A stretch of DNA of 64,000 bases from Blastomyces gilchristii SLH14081 (lineage: Eukaryota; Ascomycota; Eurotiomycetes; Onygenales; Ajellomycetaceae), in NCBI RefSeq assembly GCF_000003855.2, contig NW_003101670.1, positions 990,081 through 1,054,080 on the forward strand, read 5' to 3'. Position numbers and translations under genes: made by a program. Of this stretch, positions 56,853-64,000 are shown piece by piece. Every line of letters starts with the position of its first letter. Within the stretch, counting starts at the first letter, position 1. The notes beneath the pieces are model-generated. The model made no database searches. It worked only from the letters and a program-made list of their open reading frames with translations, and was not told the DNA's origin.

Positions 56853-57668
56853 ATGTTATTTCTCTTTAAATATTCTGTGGTTCTGTGGATCATCAAGGTG
56901 TGTGAGCACTGTCACAGATTGAAGAGAGAGAAGAAGAAGATATTCAAGTACAGAGAGACAGATTGTAAGACATGTTATAATGTCTTGAAGAGACTCTGTA
57001 AAAGAGTAGAATGATAATGATTTTAAGTAACACTTCTGATAGATTTAGACTGAACTAAGTATAGAAATAATGCGGATAATGCTGCTGATAAGAGATTGAA
57101 AAAGAAGATAGTGAAGAGTCTCATACAGTAGCAGTGAGATCAGGAGAAGTTCTGAGAATGATTTAAGACTAAGATGAAGAGAGAGAGAAAGAAGAAGAGT
57201 GTTACTGTAAATAAATAATAACAGAAGAAGATTGAGAAGATATTAAAGTGAGAGATAAAGAAGTCAAAACTGATAAGTGTTTTATTAAGAGATAACAATT
57301 TTTGATAATACTTCTGTTCTCTAATTGATTAGCAGAAGCTGACAGAGAAGAGAATTGAGACCTTGTTCAGATCTTAAATGCACTTCATGATTCAGAACAT
57401 TGAGAAGGCAGTCCTGCTCTCTGAGTATATCAATCTACTTATCACTGAGATGAAACCTGAGACAGCAGATCAGGAAATGCGGGATTTTGAGATGTAGATT
57501 AATCTAACTGAGAGAAAGCAGCAGAAACCCTTCTCTGAGAAGACAGCAGAGAGAGATTTTAAGATGATTATCATCTCAGATAAGAAGAAGAAGAAGAAGA
57601 ATAAGAATAAAAAGTGAATTGTAGAGAATGATGAGAAGAATGAGAAAGAGAAGAAAGATAATAAGTAG
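56853..57668 (+). pseudogene. H3 ORF-A: zinc-ribbon-like, Lys-rich protein (decayed)
   Basis: Best-preserved copy. It starts at ATG 56,853 and shows V-C-E-H-C-H-R-L-K then D-C-K-T-C, a CxxC-x(n)-CxxC pair with basic residues between. Lys/Arg/Glu-rich helices follow, then a conserved stretch with 'E-T-L-F-R-S', 'L-L-S-E-Y-I-N-L-L' and 'E-M-R-D-F-E-M', and a poly-Lys tail before TAG at 57,666-57,668. About ten stops fall at expected Arg, Gln or Trp codons. It sits about 470 bp upstream of the transposase on the same strand, as in H1 and H2. I do not recognise the family. A DNA-binding or nuclear import role is an inference from its basic, Cys-paired make-up. Confidence 0.65.
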
Positions 57669-58133
57669 AAAAAGTTTTTTTCTTTTTATATTAGTTAGTT
57701 ATAAGTTCATAACTATTAGTTAATAATTGAAATTAATTTTGAGTTTTCAAAAATTATTGTACAAGTTGTAATCAATTATCAATATCAGGAATAATATATA
57801 TATATATATTCAACTATCATATCACTATAATGTATAAGTATCAACATTTTTTCAACATTGATATTCACAATATTAATATATTTTTAATGATATTATCTGA
57901 TAATATAATTTGATAACACTCTCTTTTACAATATTAATATATTTCAAGAAATATGATAGAGATTAATCAAGATTGTTTATTTACTTTTATACATCAATGA
58001 TATTCAATCTGAGTTAGTACTAAAATTATAACTAAGCTAAGAAATAAGATTATTTGCTCTTATATTAATTCTTCTTACATACATCAGTAATCAGTTATTG
58101 AAAATAAATTATTATCTTTCTTAAATTATTATT

Positions 58134-60540
58134 ATGTCTTCTGAATTCACTTCTTTCACTTCTTTTACTTCTATTGAAGATTCATAAACTCTTCAAGAAA
58201 TCACTGTGAATTACAAAGTGTATGTTATTTACAATTCAACACAGAATGCTCTCTTTCAATCATAATAAATGATTACTTCATTCTTCACATCTGATTCCAG
58301 GTCATGAAATTTATGAAAAACTCAACACAAACACTGAGATGAACTATGAAATAATTATCAACAGATTGTATTACAGATTACTGAAGAGTTATCTCTCTGC
58401 TACAATCACTGTAACTTCATTCAGAAATATTCATCATGAACTGATCATGACTCTGAAGAAATTTCCTGATATCTGAAGTCATCAGAATGCAGATAATAAA
58501 AGAAAAATAATCAGAAAATTACTACTGAGCTGATAAGTTACTCTATCAGATAATAATTTTTGATAATACTAACTTTCTAATTTGAAGAAAATTATGTGAA
58601 AATGATCATGTATCAGTACTCTGATTTCATAACTCTCATCTAATAACTTCTGTGAATAATTACTTTGCATGTGTATATCTCTGAATCTTTCTCTTTAATC
58701 AATTGAAAACTCTGAATTTCAAACACTTCTTCAAATGCTTAATTCAAATCTTCATATTTCACATCAATTCTATCTTCAGTTCAATCTCAAGACACACTAC
58801 AAAGTTAATATATAATATCTAGAATCAGAGTTGAAGAATCATTGAAGAGTGTCTCTCACAGTGAATGTATGAACTAGTACAAACAATCTTGCATTTATAA
58901 GAGTTATATGTTATTATATTAATGAGAACTGAACTTATTAAGAGATATTAATTGAATTTGAATCATTGATCAGTAGTCATACTGAGGATTATATAGCAGA
59001 GATATTAATGACTGTGATTAAAAATAACTATTGAGATATTAATCTCAGTCTTCTTATAATTACAACTGATAATGCTGTGAATAACTACACTATGATGAAG
59101 AGCTTAGAGCAAAAATTAGCTTTGCATTTCTGAAATAATAAATAAGATTATATTTTCTGTATTACTCATGTAATTCAACTTGTGATACAAACACTGATAA
59201 AGAATCTTAATATTAAGATAAAGAATAATAAGATAGCTGATTCTTAAGATGAGAATGAGATAGAAGTGATTACTTAAGTAACTTTTGCATTCACTTTGCA
59301 AAAGATAATATTTTTTAATAACACTTTTTAATATTGCTTTTTAATAATGCTTTTTAATAATACTACTGTTAATTTTGAATAGATTGACTAATAATTTAAA
59401 TATTACAGATTTGAAACATTGTTAATATAATTTGTATCTTCTCTAAATAATAATAACAATTTCATGATATTCAATAAATAAATAAATCAGTCACATCACT
59501 GAATATGATACAGAATGTTAGAACACAGTAAAGTTCAATATATAAGATAACTGTTCAGACTCTTTGATTATATCAGATAATTGATCATTGAGTATAACAC
59601 TCTGATTGAGAAAAGATTCAGATATTGAAACTTTCTGATATAGAGTGAACTCAGTTGAAATATGTGATTGATTTACTGTTTCAGTTTTATAAGATAATAA
59701 AGACAGTCTCAATCACTTGTATATCAATGCTGCAGTGAGTCTGATAAGTGTATAATAGTTTATTTACTCATCTTGAGAAGCAGTTGAATCACTCAAAAAG
59801 AAATTCAGTCTGAGATAATACTATAGTGCAGGCTATTATTGCTGCAAGGAATAAACTAGCATATTACTACAGCAAAACTGAACAATCTTTTACAGAGTAC
59901 TATACTGTAGCAGCTCTACTAGATCTCTTCTATTAAGTTAACATCTATACTTCTTAAGATTGAACAGAGGAGAAATGAGACTTATATATTAAATTAGTCT
60001 GAGACTACTACAATGTTAACTATCAGAGATTTGAATGAGCAGATGTTCAAGATATGAAGACAGTGAAATACAATTCTCTAATAAGTAATGATCTTTGATA
60101 ATACTTCATATCTCATAGAACTATAATACTAACTTTGAAACAGAACTTGCATACATTGATTACAACTGAAAATCAGGCAAAACTACATACTTATAAAACT
60201 GAATTTAACTGCTATCTTCAAGATGATCTGATGAATTTACACATTAAATCAATTCTAAAGTTATAAAAAATTATTAAGAGTACATATTTAACTGTTACAC
60301 TGATGATACATGATATTCTGACAATTTCATTGACAGAGATGAGAATGAAGTGAAAGTTTAACTCAAGTTAAGATATTTATCACTATTGTCAGAAACAATT
60401 ATAAGAAGAAATAATCAAGAAACTCATGATTATAAAACATGAAATTATCAGACAGTTTAATACCTCTGATCACAGTATGTTAGAGAAGTGTAGTTTTCAT
60501 AAGAAAGTGAAGAATAAACTTACACAAGAATGTATTTAAT
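58134..60540 (+). pseudogene. H3 hAT transposase (decayed)
   Basis: ATG at 58,134 (M-S-S-E-F-T-S-F). The centre, at about 59,070-59,180, has the hAT pattern T-T-D-N-A-V-N-N...L-E-Q-K-L-A-L-H-F and H-V-I-Q-L. The C-terminal dimerisation region at about 60,290-60,430 has F-N-S-S...D-I-Y-H-Y and E-I-I-K-K-L-M. Many stops are present. hAT transposases cut at the terminal repeats and leave 8-bp duplications, which all copies here show. Confidence 0.75.
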
Positions 60541-62301
60541 TGTTTCATGAGTGTTATCAATAATTGTTATCAAATTCTGATTATATAAGCAATCACTGAA
60601 TGAACTGAATGAGACTGATTTTAATCTTCAGTTTCAGTCTCATTCTGATTTTGAAAGAATGATCATCTTTCATAGTTTATTCTGAGAAATTACTCTCATT
60701 TCACTGTTCTTGAATTAAATCTGATTATTTTTCATGCCATTTCTCTCAGAAATGGTTCATTTTCAGATTTTTTTGAGGCTTGGTCCTGGTGGGACTCACG
60801 TCAAGAAATGTATGAGATCAGACCAAATGAGATCAAATGTGAAATTCATAGTCCCGCCGGCCAGTCTAATCTTCTCTAAATAACAACAATGATTTCATAA
60901 TATTCAATAAATAAATAAATCAGTCACATCACTGAATATGATACAGAATATTAGAATACAGTGAAGTTCAATATATAAGATAACTGTTTAAGCTCTTTGA
61001 TTGTATCAGATGATTAATCATTGAGTACAATACTCTGATTAGAAAAAGATTCAGACATTGAAACTTTCTAATATAAAGTAAACTTAGTTGAAATATGTGA
61101 TTGATTTACTGTTTCAGTTTTATAAGATAATAAAGACAGTCTCAATTACTTATATATCAATGCTGCAGTCAGTCTGATAAGTGTATAACAGTTTATTTAC
61201 TTATCTTAAGAAGCAGTTGAATCACTTAAAAAGAAATTCAGTCTGAAATAATGCTATAGTGCAGGCTATTATTACTGTAAGAAATAAACTGATATATTAT
61301 TACAGTAAAACTGAACAATCTTTTGCAGAGTATTATGCTATAGCAGCTCTACTAGATCTCTTTCATTGAGTTAATATCTACACTTCTCAAGATTGAATAG
61401 AGAAGAAATAAGACTCATATGTTAAATTAATCTGAGACTACTATAATATTAACTATCAGAGATTTGAATGAGCAGATGTTAGAGATGTGAAGACAGTGAA
61501 ATACAATTCTCTAGTAAGTAATAATCTTTGATAATACTTTATATTACATAGAACTATAATACTAACTTTGAAACAGAACTTGCATATATTAATTACAACT
61601 GAAAATCAGGTAAAACTACATGCTTGTAAAACTGAATTTGACTGCTATCTTCAAGATGATTTAATAAATTTACATGTTAAATCAATTCTAGAGTTATGAA
61701 AAATTATTGAGAGTATATATTTAACTGTTATACTGATAATATGTGATATTCTAATAATTTCATTGATAGAGATGAGAATGAAGTGAAAGTTCAACTCAAG
61801 CTGAGATATTTATCACTATTATCAGAGACAATTATAAGAAGAAACAATCAAGAAACTCATGATTATAAAACATGAAATTATCAGACAGTGTAATATCTCT
61901 GATCACAGTATATCAGAGAAGTGTAGTTTTTATGAGAAAGTGAAGAATAAACTTGTACAAGAATGTATTTAGTTGTTTCATAAGCATTATCAATAATTAT
62001 TATCAAATTCTGATTATATAAGTAATCACTGAATAAATTAAATGAGACTGAATTTGATCTTCAGTCTCAGTCTCATTCTGATTTTGAAAGAATGATTATC
62101 TTTCACAGTTTATTCTGAGAAATTACTCTCATTTCACTGTTTTTGAATTAAATCTGATCATTTTTCACATCATTTCTCTCAGAAATGATTCATTTTCAGA
62201 TTTTTTTGAGACTTGGTTCTGATGAGACTCACGCCAAGAAATGTATGAGACCAGACTAAATGAGATCAAATGTGAAATTCATGGTCCTGGCGGCCAGTCT
62301 A
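59436..62301 (+). repeat. 1.43-kb tandem duplication at the H3 right end
   Basis: Copy A 59,436-60,868 and copy B 60,869-62,301 are collinear and directly adjacent. Both end in CCAGTCTA and both begin ATCTTCTCTAAATAA. They differ by many transitions, so the duplication predates or accompanied hypermutation. Confidence 0.9.
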
Positions 62302-62309
62302 ATCAGTGT

Positions 62310-62865
62310 AACTGTTATCTATGATAACTTCAACTGCTTATTCATAGAATGTCTGCTTACAATTCACATTGAGTATATTCATCTTGAATATACTAATATT
62401 CTCAACTTCATATTCTTCAACAAGCTTCTTAACAGTCTCACTAAGAAGTGATCAATCTTTATCAGAGATTACATGAACTATGCAGCAAAGAATGATAATA
62501 TCACATCACTAGAAGATAATTTTCTTAATCTCTGCAGAGATATACTACTCTGTCTGCTGTTGAATGACAAAAATGCCAGAGATGACACAAAGAATGTCAA
62601 AGACATTATCAAGAAGAATAAGAATAATAAGAAGAATAACAAGAAGTACACTCACTGTAAGCAGAATAATCATGAAGAGTCTTACTGCTGATTCACACAC
62701 TCTGAAAAGCATTCTGTTGATTGAAAGAATAGAATAAAGAATAATAATGAAAGCTCAGCATCTACATACATCACTGTTAAGCATGTCTACTAAAATGATA
62801 ATCATGATACTGATAACCATGATACTCAGGCTGTTGAATGCTTATATAATAACTCAGAATAAAGA
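62310..62865 (+). pseudogene. C3 gag C-terminal part with zinc knuckle
   Basis: It continues the gag frame after H3. A 72-codon uninterrupted stretch (62,473-62,691) is Lys/Asn-rich and ends in a knuckle of the form x-x-H-C-x4-H-x4-C near 62,650-62,690, whose first Cys has become Tyr (TAC for TGC). Asp/Asn/His-rich sequence (D-N-H-D-T) leads into the minisatellite. Confidence 0.75.
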
Positions 62866-62879
62866 TGATACCTCATGAT

Positions 62880-63178
62880 AACCATAATAACCCACGATAA
62901 CCAGGCCACTGAGTGCCTATATGATAATCATGATAACTCACGATAACCAGGCCACTGAGTGTGCCTATATGATAACCATGATAACTCACGATAATCAGGC
63001 CACCGAGTGTGCCTATATGATAACCATGATAACTCACAATAATCAGGCCACTGAGTGTGCCTATATGATAATCATGATAACTCACGATAATCAGGCCACT
63101 GAGTGTGTCTATATGATAATCATGATAACTCACGATAACCAGGCCACTGAGTGTGCCTATATGATAACCACGATAACA
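62880..63178 (+). repeat. 48-bp coding-phase minisatellite in C3 (six copies)
   Basis: The CAGGCCAC anchor falls at 62,902, 62,948, 62,996, 63,044, 63,092 and 63,140: one 46-bp then four 48-bp spacings. As 48 is a multiple of three, open frames run on both strands (62,921-63,193 plus; 62,873-63,133 minus). The plus gag-like frame D-N-Q-A-T-E-C ends in the second unit, because the first lacks a GT. CC and CG survive here. Confidence 0.92.
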
Positions 63179-63427
63179 ATAACAATAAAATGATAAAAAT
63201 ATGAGAAATGAGACTCTGCAGTGTTCAGATGACTGAGAGAGTAATACAGATACAGAAAGAACAGATTTGAGTGTTTTTTCTTACATATTCGCGTGTATTT
63301 GCGTGTATGAAGCTAGTTCTTATGAGAAAACTAGACTCTACTTTGTGTAATTAATTATTATTGCAGATTTGAATGATTTGAGCACTTTTGACTGTGTGAG
63401 TTAACTGGCCTGTGTAGCATGGGGGGG
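63179..63427 (+). other. C3 3' non-coding region and polypurine tract
   Basis: No coding pattern. TGTAATTAATTATTATTG (63,345-63,362) is nearly the same as a stretch upstream of the C1 3' LTR (about 40,125-40,141), linking the two families. It ends in GGGGGGG before the LTR. Confidence 0.7.
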
Positions 63428-63470
63428 TGTTGAAGCTACTACACAAGCCCTAACTCACATGACTCACACA
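63428..63470 (+). repeat. C3 3' LTR, first 43 bp
   Basis: TGTTGAAGCTACTACACAAG then CCCTAACTCACATGACTCACACA, matching 53,698 onward and cut by H4. Confidence 0.85.
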
Positions 63471-63915
63471 TAGACTGACCGTGTGACCGTGTCTGAGACC
63501 AGGACTAAACTTTACAGTTATCACATTGTCTAAAAGCATTACTTCTGATCATGGTTTATATTCATTACATTGATCTCAAATCATGTTATTTCAAATATTA
63601 AAGATCTCAGATTCACTTTTCAAATAAAAATCTAGTTCTGAATAAAGAATATGTTTAAATTCTTAGTCACATTTTCATTCTGATCTCATTATTGAGAATG
63701 GCATTAAATGAGACTATGAAATCACTTCTCACTTATATAATATTATAACATAGTGCTCATTTGTTGAAAAGTTAATAGAGAGTGTTATTAAATATTATTA
63801 CTTTTCTGAATACAGATCATAATTCATATAATTTTAATTACAAAAAAAATATAAAATATAAAAAAAAAAACAAAAAACAAAAAATAAAAAAAAACAAGAA
63901 AAAATCAGAATGAAC

Positions 63916-63947
<32 letters not shown>

Positions 63948-64000
63948 GAAAAAAAAAAAAAAGAAAAGAAAAAGAAAAAAACAAAAAATAAAAACAAGAA
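63471..64000 (+). mobile_element. hAT transposon H4, partial at window end
   Basis: It starts TAGACTGACCGTG and is collinear with the first ~490 bp of H3, including the A-rich tract. The right part and the second target duplication lie outside the window. The left flank is CTCACACA. Confidence 0.88.

Larger units (their letters stand above)
54615..62301 (+). mobile_element. hAT transposon H3, with nested MITE M4 and terminal duplication
   Basis: Opposite orientation to H1/H2. It starts TAGACTGACCGTG at 54,615 and ends GGCCAGTCTA at 62,301, flanked by an 8-bp duplication ATCAGTGT (54,607-54,614 and 62,302-62,309). A first complete right end lies at 60,868, and 60,869-62,301 repeats 59,436-60,868. 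Without M4 and the duplication the element is about 5.74 kb, equal to H2. Confidence 0.9.
53698..63470 (+). mobile_element. Copia C3 (+), gag-only, interrupted by H3
   Basis: The 5' LTR starts at 53,698 (TGTTGAAGCTACTACACAAG). Gag follows, then the hAT H3, then the gag end with a zinc knuckle, a 48-bp minisatellite, a short non-coding part, a polypurine tract (ATGGGGGGG, 63,419-63,427) and the 3' LTR from 63,428, which H4 interrupts after 43 bp. No integrase, RT or RNase H is present, so it is a non-autonomous derivative. Without H3 its span is about 2.1 kb. Confidence 0.85.

Noticed and set aside
62873..63193. 90-codon plus and 86-codon minus repeat proteins
   Set aside because: Both result from a 48-bp unit without stops in those frames. 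No start context or gene structure supports either, and the copia gag frame is different.
1..64000. CRISPR arrays, bacterial operons, rRNA or tRNA genes
   Set aside because: The repeats are tandem without spacers, the genome is fungal, and no tRNA cloverleaf or rRNA-like stretch was recognised by eye. A tRNA scan was not possible.

Overview
The window looks like a piece of a filamentous ascomycete (Pezizomycotina) genome with sharply two-phase composition. About 57 kb is AT-rich, gene-free DNA made of transposons degraded by cytosine-to-thymine hypermutation of RIP type. About 6.3 kb (40,431-46,744) is an ordinary-composition gene island. The evidence for an ascomycete is the RIP-like decay, a 50-nt intron with a GTATGT donor, a fungal kinase-like gene and fungal families of chromodomain gypsy, copia, LINE and hAT elements. 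An onygenalean or other eurotiomycete would fit but is only a guess.

Left block (1-40,430). This is one copia element (C1, + strand) exploded by nested insertions, which target-site duplications (TSDs) resolve. C1 (3,000-4,998, resuming at 39,241-40,430) probably holds gypsy G1 (1-2,999) in its gag-integrase part and holds gypsy G2 (4,999-39,235, TSD CCAGC/TCAGC) in its reverse transcriptase. G2 carries MITE M1 (6,568-7,069), reversed gypsy G3 (8,839-14,536, TSD GCTAA), MITE M2 (15,052-21,396) and, in its 3' LTR, gypsy G4 (23,197-39,167). M2 itself contains hAT element H1 (15,549-21,379, TSD GTCACACG). G4 contains hAT element H2 (27,071-32,808, TSD AGTATGTC) and a 5'-truncated LINE (36,202-38,081, 12-bp TSD). 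A sequencing gap (Ns) lies in G3.

Gene island (40,431-46,744). A 792-codon intronless gene starts 45 bp after the C1 3' LTR. It encodes a heptad-repeat coiled coil, a PD-(D/E)XK-like motif and a divergent protein-kinase fold, an arrangement reminiscent of Crinkler-type nuclease-kinase effectors and of expanded fungal kinase families. A small two-exon MADS-box-like gene lies on the minus strand. A possible RNase H-like relic, several unassigned reading frames and a degenerate 57-58-bp minisatellite fill the rest.

Right block (46,745-64,000). A minus-strand copia (C2, 46,745-53,099) carries MITE M3 and a tandem-repeated leader. About 600 bp of unique AT-rich sequence follows. A gag-only, probably non-autonomous copia (C3, from 53,698) comes next, interrupted by hAT H3 (54,615-62,301), which has a nested MITE (M4) and a 1.43-kb terminal tandem duplication. 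A fourth hAT (H4, from 63,471) runs off the window.

The autonomous hAT copies encode two proteins on one strand, a hAT transposase and a Lys-rich CxxC zinc-ribbon-like protein. The 506-bp MITEs share both termini with them and are probably mobilised by them. In the mutated DNA CpG and CpC (GpG) are almost gone while CpA and CpT persist, which is not the classic Neurospora CpA-to-TpA pattern.
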